Assembly: GCA_017533795.1 (NCBI GenBank)
Contig: JAFWIH010000005.1
Location: forward strand, 62,001-126,000
DNA: 64,000 nucleotides
Source: Clostridia bacterium
GTDB taxonomy: Bacteria > Bacillota > Clostridia > TANB77 > CAG-508
Reading direction: 5' to 3'
The notes below the pieces were generated by a model. The model saw only the letters and a list, made by a program, of their open reading frames with translations. It searched no databases and was not told the DNA's origin. Position numbers and translations under genes: made by a program. Positions 28,156 to 37,585 of the stretch are shown here, piece by piece. The number at the start of each line of letters is the position of its first letter. The stretch's first letter is position 1.

Positions 28156-30788
28156 TGTGTAGTAATTTAAATATAGAAGAAACAGAAAGGTGCTTTAGTA
28201 CAAATATAAAAAAAGGATTAATAAAAGAAGAGGTTAGAAATAGGCAAGAAAGGTATGGAAAAAATAAACTAAGAGACAAGGCTAAAGATAGTATTATAAT
28301 TAGATTTATAAAACAGTTTAATGATTTTATGATAATTATTTTAATAATAGCATCTGTGGTTTCTGCATTAGTTTCTTTTATGCAAGGAGAAAATGATTAT
28401 TTCGATTCTATTATAATAATTGCAATAGTAGTATTTAATGCAATAATGGGACTTATTCAAGAAGAAAAAGCAGAAAAATCAATTGAAGCATTAAAACAAA
28501 TGACTCCACAACTTGCAAAAGTAATAAGAGATGGAAAAGTAGAACACATAAATGCAGAAGAACTAGTACCAGGAGATGTAGTTATATTAGAAGCTGGAAA
28601 CAATGTGCCTGCAGATTGTAGAATAATAGAAAGTAATAATCTTAAGATAGAGGAATCTAGTCTTACAGGTGAAACAATACCTGTAGAAAAAAGTACAGAT
28701 GTAATAAAAAAACAAGATGCAAATATTGGAGATATGGTAAATTTAGCTTTTATGGCAACAGTAGTAGTAAATGGACATGGTAAGGCAGTAGTTACTAAAA
28801 CAGGTATGGACACAAGAGTTGGAAAAATTGCAAACATGATAATAGAAGATAAATCACCAGAGACACCAATTCAAAGAAAACTTAGTGAAGTTGGAAAAAT
28901 CCTTGGCATAACATGTTTAATAATATGCTTTGCGATTTTTACGATTGGATTATTAAAAAAAATAGAACCAATAGAAATGTTTATGACATCTGTTGGATTA
29001 GCAGTTGCTGCAATACCAGAAGGCTTACCTGCAATAGTAACTATAATGCTTTCAATTGGGGTTACAAAAATGGCAAGAAAAAATAGTATAATAAGAAAGT
29101 TACCAGCAGTAGAAACTTTGGGGAGTAGTAGTGTAATTTGTTCAGACAAAACAGGAACACTAACACAAAATAAAATGAAAGTTGTAAAAATTGAAAGTGA
29201 GAATTCAAAATTTGCAATAGAACTTGCAGCTATGTGTACAGATTGTATAGTATCTTATAGAGAAGGAAAAACATATGTAGATGGGGAACCAACTGAAACT
29301 GCAATTGTAGAAGAGGGGCTAAAAAGAAATATTAATAAAAATGAGTTATATGCTGGGATGGAAAGAGTTGCGGATATTCCATTTGATTCAAATAGAAAAA
29401 TGATGACGACAATTCATAAGGTAGGAAACAAGTATAGAGTAATTACAAAAGGTGCATCAGATGTTCTTCTAAATAGATGTACCAAAATATATAAACATGG
29501 AGAAGCCAAATACATAGAAAATAGTGATATAGACAGAATTATAAATGCAAATGATAAAATGGCAAATGAAGCATTAAGAGTAATTGCAGTAAGTTACGTA
29601 GATTTAGATGAACTTCCAAGTATAATCACAGAAAACAGTATAGAAAAAGAGCTTATATTTGTAGGTTTAATAGGAATGATTGACCCACCAAGAGAGGGAG
29701 TAAAAGAAGCGGTAAGAACTTGTAAAAAGGCTGGCATAAAGACAGTAATGATAACAGGTGACCATATAGCAACTGCCAATGCAATTGCAAAAGACCTTGG
29801 AATTCTTAAAATTGGGGAAAAAAGCATAACAGGTGCAGAATTAGACAAAATGAGTCAAAAAGAATTAGAAAGAGATATTACATATTATTCAGTTTTTGCA
29901 AGAGTAACGCCAGAACATAAAGTACGAATAGTAAAGGCTTGGCAAAGTACAGGCGCAGTTGTTGCAATGACTGGCGATGGAGTAAATGATAGCCCTGCAC
30001 TAAAAAATGCTGATATTGGAATTGCAATGGGAAAGAATGGAACAGATGTAGCAAAAAATGCAGCTGATATGATACTAACAGATGATAATTTTGTAACAAT
30101 AGTAGAAGCTGTAAAACAAGGAAGAAACATATATGATAATATAAAAAAAGCAGTACACTTTTTAATTGCAACAAATATAGGAGAAATAGTAACAATTTTT
30201 ATGGGATTAGTATTAGGACTAAAAGCACCATTACTTGCAATTCAGCTTTTATGGATAAATTTAGTTACAGATTCAATTCCAGCAATTGCTTTAGGGTTAG
30301 AACCTGCTGAAACAGGAATAATGCAAAGAAAGCCACGTGACTCAAGAAAAGGACTATTTGCAGATGGATTATGGAGCAAAATAGTTTTAGAAGGCATAAT
30401 GATAGGAATGCTTACACTATTTGCATTTAGCTTAGGCAATAATATGTATAGTTTAGAAGTTGGAAGAACAATGGCATTTGTGTCGCTAGGACTGCTAGAA
30501 CTTATCCACTGTTTTAATATAAAAAGTGAACAATCAATATTTAAAATAAGCATTTTTGATAATAAGTATTTAATTGGAAGTTTTATATTAGGAACACTAA
30601 TACAAGTAATAGTTGTTCTTGTACCTATTTTTGCAAATATATTTAGTCTAGTTCCATTAAATAGCACTCAATGGATATATACAATAGCAATTTCGTTACT
30701 TCCAATTCCAATTATGGAATTACAAAAGAAGCTAAATGAATTAAAATTTGGAAAAGTAGTGTATGATGAATCTATAACGAATTTGTAA
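28155..30788 (+). CDS. Calcium-translocating P-type ATPase (PMCA/SERCA-like, P2)
   Basis: 877 aa from ATG 28155 with AAAGGAGG 7 bases before it; the frame to 28122 runs into the hairpin. Cation-ATPase N domain, TGETIPVEK actuator loop, PEGLPAIVTIMLSIG in M4, phosphorylation site CSDKTGTLTQNK and hinge MTGDGVNDSPALKNADIGIA. Ten or so membrane segments. It pumps Ca2+ (possibly Mn2+) out of the cytoplasm using ATP. The ion specificity is by family resemblance. Confidence 0.93.
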   Translation: MCSNLNIEETERCFSTNIKKGLIKEEVRNRQERYGKNKLRDKAKDSIIIRFIKQFNDFMIIILIIASVVSALVSFMQGENDYFDSIIIIAIVVFNAIMGLIQEEKAEKSIEALKQMTPQLAKVIRDGKVEHINAEELVPGDVVILEAGNNVPADCRIIESNNLKIEESSLTGETIPVEKSTDVIKKQDANIGDMVNLAFMATVVVNGHGKAVVTKTGMDTRVGKIANMIIEDKSPETPIQRKLSEVGKILGITCLIICFAIFTIGLLKKIEPIEMFMTSVGLAVAAIPEGLPAIVTIMLSIGVTKMARKNSIIRKLPAVETLGSSSVICSDKTGTLTQNKMKVVKIESENSKFAIELAAMCTDCIVSYREGKTYVDGEPTETAIVEEGLKRNINKNELYAGMERVADIPFDSNRKMMTTIHKVGNKYRVITKGASDVLLNRCTKIYKHGEAKYIENSDIDRIINANDKMANEALRVIAVSYVDLDELPSIITENSIEKELIFVGLIGMIDPPREGVKEAVRTCKKAGIKTVMITGDHIATANAIAKDLGILKIGEKSITGAELDKMSQKELERDITYYSVFARVTPEHKVRIVKAWQSTGAVVAMTGDGVNDSPALKNADIGIAMGKNGTDVAKNAADMILTDDNFVTIVEAVKQGRNIYDNIKKAVHFLIATNIGEIVTIFMGLVLGLKAPLLAIQLLWINLVTDSIPAIALGLEPAETGIMQRKPRDSRKGLFADGLWSKIVLEGIMIGMLTLFAFSLGNNMYSLEVGRTMAFVSLGLLELIHCFNIKSEQSIFKISIFDNKYLIGSFILGTLIQVIVVLVPIFANIFSLVPLNSTQWIYTIAISLLPIPIMELQKKLNELKFGKVVYDESITNL

Positions 30789-30828
30789 TCAAAACTTTAT
30801 AAAATGTAATAAAATCTCAAAAAATCAC

Positions 30829-30857
30829 TTGAAATAAGCCTAAAAGTGTAGTATAAT
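30829..30857 (+). promoter_or_regulatory. Promoter of the rpsF-ssb-rpsR operon
   Basis: TTGAAA (30829-30834), 17-base spacer, TATAAT (30852-30857): close to the sigma-A consensus, about 80 bases before rpsF. Confidence 0.75.
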
Positions 30858-30878
30858 AGCAATGTTAAAATTTTTTAA

Positions 30879-30908
30879 CATCCTTACTCATCCAAGTTAA
30901 GGATGGGT
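30879..30908 (+). promoter_or_regulatory. rpsF leader with two mutually exclusive hairpins
   Basis: CATCCTTA (30879-30886) can pair with TAAGGATG (30898-30905). Alternatively ACTCATCC (30886-30893) can pair with GGATGGGT (30901-30908). Both use the same 3' strand, so only one can form. Leaders of rpsF in many bacteria bind the S6:S18 pair; I do not see that motif clearly, so this is a candidate only. Confidence 0.5.
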
Positions 30909-30936
30909 TATAAATCCAAAGGGAGGTGAAAGACAA

Positions 30937-31221
30937 ATGAACAAATACGAAAGTGTTATCATTGTTGATCCAAAAGTAGATGAAGCTGGATTAAAAACTT
31001 TAGAAGAAAGATATACAAAAATGATCAACGAACATGGTAAAGTAGAATCTGTAGAAAATCAAGGGTTAAAAACATTAGCTTATGATATTAAGAAAAATAA
31101 AGAAGCTACATATTTATTAGTTAATTTCGAAGCTGAACCAAGTTTTATAGCAGAGCTTGAAAGAAACTACAGAATAACAGATGAAATATTAAAATTCATC
31201 GTTGTAAAAAAAGAAGCATAA
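30937..31221 (+). CDS. rpsF: 30S ribosomal protein S6
   Basis: 94 aa. YESVIIVDPKVDE at the N-terminus and KEATYLLVNFEAEP define S6. A strong GGGAGGTGA ribosome site precedes the ATG. First gene of rpsF-ssb-rpsR, the standard bacterial order. S6 binds the 30S platform together with S18. Confidence 0.97.
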   Translation: MNKYESVIIVDPKVDEAGLKTLEERYTKMINEHGKVESVENQGLKTLAYDIKKNKEATYLLVNFEAEPSFIAELERNYRITDEILKFIVVKKEA

Positions 31222-31277
31222 AGCTTTAAAAAAATATATAAAGAAGGGGCCTTTATTAAAGAAAGGTAAGTGATATA

Positions 31278-31712
31278 ATGAACAAAGTAGTATTAATGGG
31301 AAGATTAACAAGAGACCCAGAAGTAAGATATACACAAACAAACAATACGCTAGTTGCATCTTTTTCTCTTGCAGTAAATAGAAGATTTGCAAGACAAGGA
31401 GAAGAAAGACAGGCAGATTTTATTAATATAGTAGCATGGGCTAAAACAGGAGAATTTTGTAGCAAATACTTTAAAAAAGGTCAACAAGTAGGAGTTATAG
31501 GAAGAATACAAACAAGAACTTGGGATGACGACCAAGGTACAAAACATTATGTAACAGAGGTTGTTGCAGAAGAAGCATATTTTGCAGATAGCAAAAGAGA
31601 TTCATATGATTCAGGAGAATCATTTAATAATAACTTTGGTGATACAATGCCAGGTTCAACTGATACAAGTTCAGATTTTGAAGTATCTTCAGATGATGAC
31701 CTACCATTCTAA
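31278..31712 (+). CDS. ssb: Single-stranded DNA-binding protein
   Basis: 144 aa. OB fold from MNKVVLMGRLTRDPEVRYT to VVAEEAYFAD (about 1-105), a Ser/Asp/Asn-rich linker and the acidic tail DDDLPF that recruits replication and repair proteins. It lies between rpsF and rpsR. Confidence 0.97.
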   Translation: MNKVVLMGRLTRDPEVRYTQTNNTLVASFSLAVNRRFARQGEERQADFINIVAWAKTGEFCSKYFKKGQQVGVIGRIQTRTWDDDQGTKHYVTEVVAEEAYFADSKRDSYDSGESFNNNFGDTMPGSTDTSSDFEVSSDDDLPF

Positions 31713-31733
31713 TAAGTCAAAGGGGGTATAAAA

Positions 31734-32006
31734 ATGGCAGACAAAAAACAAAAAAAGAACAACTATGATGGCGATTATAATCCAAGATTTAGAAAACAAA
31801 GAAAGAAAGTATGTACATTATGTAGTGATAAAAACTTCGTTCTAGACTATAAAAATCCAGAACAATTAAGAAAATTTATAAATGAAAAAGGTAAAATCTT
31901 ACCAAGAAGAACTACAGGTGCATGTGCTAAACATCAAAGAGATATAACAACAGCTATCAAAAGAGCAAGACATATTGCTGTATTACCATATGCAGCTAAA
32001 GATTAA
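31734..32006 (+). CDS. rpsR: 30S ribosomal protein S18
   Basis: 90 aa with [15 protein letters not shown] and [18 protein letters not shown], the S18 core. The N-terminal cysteines (RKKVCTLC) are of the zinc-binding type. AAGGGGGT precedes the ATG. Last gene of the operon, followed by a long palindrome that may end the transcript. Confidence 0.97.
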   Translation: MADKKQKKNNYDGDYNPRFRKQRKKVCTLCSDKNFVLDYKNPEQLRKFINEKGKILPRRTTGACAKHQRDITTAIKRARHIAVLPYAAKD

Positions 32007-32026
32007 TAAAAAGTCAACGGAGACGG

Positions 32027-32099
32027 AAAAACGGTCAAAGGGGACGGAGGATTTTGACAGATTTTCTGTCAAAATCCTCCGTCCCCTTTGACCGTTTTT
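32027..32099. repeat. Long perfect palindrome, copy D of the REP-like family
   Basis: 35-bp perfect arms 32027-32061 and 32065-32099 around a 3-base loop, with the GGGGACGGAGG core. An outer CAACGGA (32015-32021) pairs with TCCGTTG (32112-32118). It lies between co-directional rpsR and a flavoprotein gene. The outer right edge continues into GGAGGA, the ribosome site of the flavoprotein gene. Confidence 0.9.
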
Positions 32100-32127
32100 T
32101 CGCTTCTGTTTTCCGTTGGAGGATTCT

Positions 32128-33387
32128 ATGAAAGTTGTAATAATAGGTGGAGGACCTGCTGGAATGATGGCAGCAATAGCTGCAGCAGAAAGTGGTAACA
32201 AAGTTATTTTAATTGAAAAAATGAATTCATTAGGAAGAAAACTTTTAATTTCAGGAAAGGGAAGGTGCAATATTACATCTTCTTTAGACATGGATGAATT
32301 TATAAAAAATATACCTGGAAATGGTAAGTTTTTATATAGTAGTTTTCAAAATTTTACAAATCAAGATATTATTGAATTGTTAAAAAAACAAGGGCTTGAA
32401 ACAAAAGTTGAAAGAGGAAATAGAGTATTTCCTGTAACAGATAAATCAGTAGATGTGTTAAAGTGCTTTACAAAAAAATTAAAAGAACTTGATGTGAAAA
32501 TTATGCTAAATACACAAGTAAAAGAAATACTTGTGCATGATGAAGAAAGCAAGTCTATTAAAGGTGTAAAAATAGAAAGTGGAGAAGAAATATTAGCAGA
32601 TAAAGTAATTATAGCAACAGGAGGAAAAAGCTACCCATTAACAGGTTCAACAGGTGATGGATATAAATTTGCTCAAGAATTAGGGCATACCATAACTACA
32701 ATTAGACCTTCTTTAGTACCACTAGAATGTTTCGAAAAAGATATTTGTAAAAATATGCAAGGACTAAGTTTAAAAAATGTGAAAATAAAAATTCAAGATG
32801 AAGAAAAAAATAAACTGATATATGAAGATTTTGGCGAAATGCTATTTACACATTTTGGAGTATCTGGTCCAACAATACTAAGCAGTTCAGCACATTTGGT
32901 ACGTTACAAAAATATAGAGGAGTTATTAAAGAGTAAAAATATAAAATTGCATATTGATTTAAAACCAGCATTAACTGAAGAAAAACTGGATGAAAGGATT
33001 TTAAGAGACTTTGAGAAAGAAAAAAACAAGCAATTCAAAAACAGCTTGGATAAGTTATTGCCACAAAAAATGATATCTATAGTTATAAATTTAAGCGAAA
33101 TAAATCCAGAAAAAAAGATAAATGAAATAACAAAACAAGAAAGAGCAAAACTTGTAAAATTACTAAAAAACTTTGAATTACATATAAGTAGATTTAGAAC
33201 AATAGATGAGGCAATAGTAACAAGTGGAGGAATAAATATTAAGGAAATAAATCCAAAAACAATGGAATCAAAAATAGTAAAAGGACTATATTTTGCAGGT
33301 GAAGTTATAGATGTAGATGCATACACAGGAGGATTTAATCTGCAAATTGCATATTCTACAGGATATACAGCTGGAAAGGAGATATAA
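32128..33387 (+). CDS. BaiN/HI0933-family NAD(P)/FAD-dependent oxidoreductase
   Basis: 419 aa from ATG 32128 (GGAGGA 4-5 bases before). The FAD site is VVIIGGGPAGMMAAIAAAE. LGRKLLISGKGRCNIT and, near the end, FAGEVIDVDAYTGGFNLQIA are family signatures. Members include BaiN-type bile-acid reductases but most have no known substrate, and none can be inferred. The stop directly abuts the yigZ start. Confidence 0.85.
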   Translation: MKVVIIGGGPAGMMAAIAAAESGNKVILIEKMNSLGRKLLISGKGRCNITSSLDMDEFIKNIPGNGKFLYSSFQNFTNQDIIELLKKQGLETKVERGNRVFPVTDKSVDVLKCFTKKLKELDVKIMLNTQVKEILVHDEESKSIKGVKIESGEEILADKVIIATGGKSYPLTGSTGDGYKFAQELGHTITTIRPSLVPLECFEKDICKNMQGLSLKNVKIKIQDEEKNKLIYEDFGEMLFTHFGVSGPTILSSSAHLVRYKNIEELLKSKNIKLHIDLKPALTEEKLDERILRDFEKEKNKQFKNSLDKLLPQKMISIVINLSEINPEKKINEITKQERAKLVKLLKNFELHISRFRTIDEAIVTSGGINIKEINPKTMESKIVKGLYFAGEVIDVDAYTGGFNLQIAYSTGYTAGKEI

Positions 33388-34026
33388 ATGGAAGGATTTT
33401 ATACAATTAATAAAAGTACTTCAGCTGAAATAACAGAAAAAAAATCTAAATTTATAGCAAATCTATTTTATGTAGAAAACAAAATGCAAGCAGAAGAATT
33501 AATAAAAGAAATAAAGAAAAAATATCATGATGCAAGACATAATTGCTATGCATATAGAGTACTAGACAATGAAAAAATATTAGAAAAGCAAAGTGATGAT
33601 GGTGAACCTTCTGGCACTGCTGGAAATCCAATGCTTGAAATTTTAAAAGGTAAAAACCTTTGTAATGTATTAGTAATTGTAACTAGATATTTTGGAGGAA
33701 TTCTACTTGGAACAGGGGGATTAGCCAGAGCTTATACAGAAGCTGCAAATAAAGCAATTGAATTTGCGGAACAAATTTATAAATGTGAAGGATATTTACT
33801 TGAGGCAAACATGGAGTATAAAACAATAGAAAACTTTAAATACTATTGCAAAAAAAATGACATTAATATTATAGATATACAGTATTCAGATGTTGTTAGT
33901 TGTAAAATTGAGTTAGATAGTAATAAAAAAGAAAAACTAATGATTGAAATTGATAACAAAAATATAATTATTAATAATATACAAGTTTTATGTAAAAAAT
34001 TCATAAACAAAAGTGTAGAAAAATAA
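33388..34026 (+). CDS. YigZ/IMPACT family (UPF0029) protein
   Basis: 212 aa. The N-terminal IMPACT domain has the family core HDARHNCYAYR, QSDDGEPSGTAGNPML and VTRYFGGILLGTGGLARAY. A C-terminal DUF1949-type domain follows. Members resemble a translation-control factor in eukaryotes; the bacterial role is unclear. It begins immediately after the flavoprotein stop, with GGAGA in the end of that gene as ribosome site. Confidence 0.92.
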   Translation: MEGFYTINKSTSAEITEKKSKFIANLFYVENKMQAEELIKEIKKKYHDARHNCYAYRVLDNEKILEKQSDDGEPSGTAGNPMLEILKGKNLCNVLVIVTRYFGGILLGTGGLARAYTEAANKAIEFAEQIYKCEGYLLEANMEYKTIENFKYYCKKNDINIIDIQYSDVVSCKIELDSNKKEKLMIEIDNKNIIINNIQVLCKKFINKSVEK

Positions 34027-34043
34027 TACTTTCATAAAATAAA

Positions 34044-34116
34044 TGGAAAAAATTTCCAAAAAACTCTTGCTAATATAAAAATATTGTATTAAAATACGAA
34101 CTGTAAAAAATTTACA
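34044..34116 (+). promoter_or_regulatory. spo0A promoter flanked by two similar palindromes
   Basis: TTGCTA (34067-34072), 17-base spacer, TAAAAT (34090-34095). A palindrome TGGAAA-AAA-TTTCCA lies upstream (34044-34058) and TGTAAA-AAA-TTTACA at the start point (34102-34116). The two 15-mers differ at only two symmetric positions. This looks like paired operator sites for one regulator. No consensus 0A box (TTTGTCRAA) is seen. Confidence 0.55.
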
Positions 34117-34139
34117 ATTATATTTTAGGAGGAGTAATT

Positions 34140-34955
34140 ATGAAAGAAAAACTTACAGTATTAATAGCTGACGACAATCATGAGTTTAGTATGAATCTTT
34201 GCTCATACTTAGAAAAACAAGACGATATGGAGGTAATAGCAATTTGCAAAGATGGAAATGAAGCTGTTGAAGTTATAGCAAACACAAATCCTGATATTGC
34301 AATTTTAGATGTTATAATGCCACACTTAGATGGGATAGGTGTCTTAGAAAGAGTAAATGCTTTGAAACTTAATAAAAAGCCGATTTTTATAATGCTCTCA
34401 GCAGTAGGACAAGACAAAATAACGCAAAGGGCAATTTCACTTGGTGCAGAATATTATATAGTAAAACCATTTGATATAGATTTGCTTATAAGCAGAATTA
34501 GAGAACTAAAAAACTATAGACCAAATCAAAATACAACATTTATTACAAGAGAGATAAAACAACAGTACATAGATGTACCAACAAAAGATAAAAATGGAGA
34601 TGACAATATTGAAGCATTGGTAACAAATATTATACATGAAGTTGGTGTACCAGCACATATTAAGGGATATCAATATTTAAGAGAAGCAATTATGATGGTA
34701 GTAGATGATATAGAAGTAATAAATCAGATTACAAAAACGCTATATCCTAAAATTGCAACAAAATATAATACAACACCATCTAGAGTTGAAAGAGCAATTC
34801 GTCATGCAATAGAAGTTGCATGGGGAAGAGGAGACCAAAAAACTGTTGAAAACATTTTTGGATATACTATTTCAGCAAGTAAAGGAAAACCAACTAATAG
34901 TGAGTTTATAGCAATGATAGCAGACAAATTAAGGTTAGAATTAAAAAGTGCATAG
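34140..34955 (+). CDS. spo0A: Sporulation master regulator Spo0A
   Basis: 271 aa. Receiver domain with D11/D12, phospho-acceptor D57 and K109. The Spo0A effector domain (about 155-270) has the recognition segment [18 protein letters not shown], which is unique to Spo0A. Phosphorylated Spo0A switches on sporulation. A strong GGAGGAG precedes the ATG and a 14-bp terminator hairpin follows, so it is monocistronic. No spoIVB is next to it. Confidence 0.97.
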   Translation: MKEKLTVLIADDNHEFSMNLCSYLEKQDDMEVIAICKDGNEAVEVIANTNPDIAILDVIMPHLDGIGVLERVNALKLNKKPIFIMLSAVGQDKITQRAISLGAEYYIVKPFDIDLLISRIRELKNYRPNQNTTFITREIKQQYIDVPTKDKNGDDNIEALVTNIIHEVGVPAHIKGYQYLREAIMMVVDDIEVINQITKTLYPKIATKYNTTPSRVERAIRHAIEVAWGRGDQKTVENIFGYTISASKGKPTNSEFIAMIADKLRLELKSA

Positions 34956-34966
34956 ATATATAGTAA

Positions 34967-35005
34967 AAAGATTCAAAATAAATAATATTTTGAATCTTTT
35001 TTTAT
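34967..35005 (+). terminator. Intrinsic terminator after spo0A
   Basis: AAAGATTCAAAATA (34967-34980) pairs perfectly with TATTTTGAATCTTT (34986-34999), followed by a T-run. Confidence 0.9.
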
Positions 35006-35080
35006 TAAAAATCCAATTAACTATGGACTTTTTAACAAAATACTAATATAATGGAGTCAAATATAAATTGGAGGAGTAAT

Positions 35081-36703
35081 ATGTACGAGAGAAGCGCAGT
35101 AGTACTTGAAAGATATTTTACAGAGAGCTTCTATTATAGCGAAAAGAATAGACTTAAAAATAATTGTGAAAATTTTAGGAAGTTGATAGAAGTACTTGAA
35201 AAATATCAAGATGTATCAGAAGCAGAAGATAAGATAATTAGAGAATGTGAAGATATTGCAAGTCAAATAAAACAAATCCAGAAAAACCAAGGAAACATTT
35301 ACAGAAAAACATTAAAATTACAAGAGGAACGAAATTCGCTTTTTGAAAACATAGATGAGACAGCATTAGAATTGGGAAGGCAATTAGACAAAATTGAAAA
35401 AGAGATTGATAAGAACAATGCGAAAATGAGACCAATAGATCAGGAATTTGTAGATATAATCGAGAAATTTAACGAAAAAAGTGATATAAGGTCTGAATGT
35501 GGTAAAAAAAGAAGAGGAATAGAAAAAGAATATAGAAATATTTTAGAAAAAACTAAAAAGAATGTAGAGCAAACAGATGATAAAAACATTACAGCAATAA
35601 AAAGAATAATTAAAACAGAAAATATTGATATAGATGAAGAACTAAAAGATATAATGCTTAAAAATGGTGAAAAAGAAAAAGAGCCATTTGATAAAGATGT
35701 TATAGAAAAAGCGATTACATTTGGAAAGTTTATGTATAAACAAGAAGGAACTATATTACTAGAAGTATATGATAAAACTAATAGCATACTAAATGAAATA
35801 AATGACAATGCTGTTAAAATAAAAAAATATAAAAAATTATCTAAAGACTCTAAAAATATAATAGAATTTATAAATGCAGAAAAAGAATATTTAACACAAT
35901 TTTTAGACAACGAAAGATTATCAATAGGACTAGGCAAAAAAGAACATAAAAAACTAATGAAGGAAGCTTGTGATGATTTTGAGAAAGATACAGAGCAAAT
36001 AAAAAATTTATATGAGTTACTAATTGCAGAAATTAGTGGAGATACTGACAGTAAGAATTATAAAGAATTATACAAAGTAGAGTATTTAGCCGATTTACAA
36101 AGAAAAGAAAATGAATTTGAAAGAAAACTTAAACAACTTAATCTTGTTGGAAAAATATTAAACCCGTTAAATTGGAGAATCATTAGTATAGAAAAAATGT
36201 ACTCAACATTTGAAGAAATTGTTACAAACGAGTATCAAAGAGATTTATCAAATTACAGAATTGATGATATCTTTAATGATGAAGAAGATGATGAAGATTT
36301 ACAAATAATAGATGAACCAGAGTTTAAGAATAATATAATAGATGAAAAAATTAGAAATCAAAAATCAAAAAGAGTAAGCAAAGAAAAATCAAATAAAATT
36401 GAAGATGAATTAGAAGAAAGTCAAGATATAATGAAATATTATGATAACCTAGACGAAGAGACAGAACAAGAGGAATTTGATGATAATGAAGAAGATGATG
36501 ATGACTTCGAAGAAAATTTTTATAAAACTTTTTATGAAGAAGATGATGATGATTTTTATGATGATACAGATGATTATGATGTATATGACGATTTAGAGAC
36601 TATACTAAAAAATAGAAGAAAAAGAGCGGCGAGAGCTAAAATAAAAAGAACTAAAAACAATAAAAAGAAAGGCATTTTCGGACTTGGTGGGAAAAAATGG
36701 TAG
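35081..36703 (+). CDS. Uncharacterised coiled-coil protein with acidic domain and basic tail
   Basis: 540 aa from ATG 35081 (GGAGGAG 4 bases upstream). No signal peptide or membrane segment. Residues about 20-370 are mostly charged helices likely to form coiled coils. Residues about 405-515 are extremely acidic, with long Asp/Glu/Tyr runs. The last 35 residues are strongly basic and end in GIFGLGGKKW. This charge layout suggests a protein that holds a cationic or nucleic-acid partner. I do not recognise the family. Terminators on both sides isolate it as a single gene. Confidence 0.75.
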   Translation: MYERSAVVLERYFTESFYYSEKNRLKNNCENFRKLIEVLEKYQDVSEAEDKIIRECEDIASQIKQIQKNQGNIYRKTLKLQEERNSLFENIDETALELGRQLDKIEKEIDKNNAKMRPIDQEFVDIIEKFNEKSDIRSECGKKRRGIEKEYRNILEKTKKNVEQTDDKNITAIKRIIKTENIDIDEELKDIMLKNGEKEKEPFDKDVIEKAITFGKFMYKQEGTILLEVYDKTNSILNEINDNAVKIKKYKKLSKDSKNIIEFINAEKEYLTQFLDNERLSIGLGKKEHKKLMKEACDDFEKDTEQIKNLYELLIAEISGDTDSKNYKELYKVEYLADLQRKENEFERKLKQLNLVGKILNPLNWRIISIEKMYSTFEEIVTNEYQRDLSNYRIDDIFNDEEDDEDLQIIDEPEFKNNIIDEKIRNQKSKRVSKEKSNKIEDELEESQDIMKYYDNLDEETEQEEFDDNEEDDDDFEENFYKTFYEEDDDDFYDDTDDYDVYDDLETILKNRRKRAARAKIKRTKNNKKKGIFGLGGKKW

Positions 36704-36704
36704 A

Positions 36705-36739
36705 AAAAATGGAAATTTTTTTAAAATTTCCATTTTTTT
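36705..36739 (+). terminator. Intrinsic terminator
   Basis: AAAAATGGAAATTTT (36705-36719) pairs perfectly with AAAATTTCCATTTTT (36723-36737) and ends in Ts. It separates the coiled-coil gene from the surface-protein island. Confidence 0.9.
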
Positions 36740-36751
36740 GTAAAGTCTATA

Positions 36752-36780
36752 TTGACAAACCCATTTTTTGGAAGTATAAT
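36752..36780 (+). promoter_or_regulatory. Perfect-consensus promoter of the secreted-protein island
   Basis: TTGACA (36752-36757), 17-base spacer, TATAAT (36775-36780): both hexamers are exact. An AT-rich leader of about 145 bases separates it from the first start codon. This predicts strong constitutive transcription unless repressed. Confidence 0.8.
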
Positions 36781-36935
36781 ATAAATACATTTTCATATTT
36801 TTTATAATTTTAAAATTTATTAATATTTTTTAAAGATAATATTTTATTTTTCAATTTTCATTCCTATTTGAAAGTCAAATTATTAAAATCTTAAAAAATC
36901 AAAAACAAAAATAAATAAAGAAAGGAAGGATGTGT

Positions 36936-37517
36936 TTGCCAGTTAAGAAAAAAATAGCAATAGGTTTGTGCGTTTTAGCAGTTATAGTATTAGCTTTTAT
37001 AGGAGGAAACGTACTTGCAAAATATCAGTCACAAGTCAAAGGACAAGGTATAGCAGATGTAGCTAAGTGGGTGTTTAATGTAAATGGGAATAGTTCTGCA
37101 ATACAAACAATAGCAATTAATAAAAGCTATGATCAAAGTACATTAACTAATGGGAAAATAGCACCAGGAACACAAGGGACTTTTGATATAATTATAGATG
37201 CTACAGGCTCAGAAGTAGGAGTAGATTACACAGTAGCGTTTTTAAACGAAAAGAATAAACCTACAAATTTAAAATTTAAATATGAAAATGAAGAGTTTAG
37301 TAGTTTACAAGATTTACAAGAAAACCTTACAGGAACAATTGATGCTAATGAGGACAATAAGAAAAAAACTTTAACCATTAGTTGGCTTTGGAATTATGAA
37401 ACAGGAGATGCCAATCAAATTTCTACTAATGACAAAATAGACACAGATGATGGAACAAAAGACTTAGATTATACATTTGATGTAGTAGTAACAGGAACAC
37501 AAGTTACACCACAATAA
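36936..37517 (+). CDS. Secreted repeat-family protein, TasA/camelysin-like (tentative)
   Basis: 193 aa from TTG 36936, which is better spaced from AAGGAAGG than the ATG at 36930. Signal segment KKKIAIGLCVLAVIVLAFIGGNVLAKY, residues about 4-30 in this reading, is followed by a beta-rich domain with KIAPGTQGTFDIIIDATGSE, NEKNKPTNLKFKY and a closing WLWNYETG...YTFDVVVTG. A homologue lies at 38080. The arrangement recalls SipW-dependent matrix fibre proteins, but no SipW-type peptidase is in the window. First gene behind a consensus promoter. Confidence 0.65.
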   Translation: MPVKKKIAIGLCVLAVIVLAFIGGNVLAKYQSQVKGQGIADVAKWVFNVNGNSSAIQTIAINKSYDQSTLTNGKIAPGTQGTFDIIIDATGSEVGVDYTVAFLNEKNKPTNLKFKYENEEFSSLQDLQENLTGTIDANEDNKKKTLTISWLWNYETGDANQISTNDKIDTDDGTKDLDYTFDVVVTGTQVTPQ

Positions 37518-37585
37518 AAGAATAGCATTTTTTAAAATTATAAAAATATGAAAATGTATAAAAAAACAAGACAGGATGTGAGAAT

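Noticed and set aside
29878..30667. Reverse ORFs across the Ca2+-ATPase
   Set aside because: Antisense shadows with low-complexity Leu/Phe composition and no ribosome sites.
36930..36935. ATG at 36930 as start of the first island protein
   Set aside because: Almost no spacing to AAGGAAGG; the TTG at 36936 fits better.
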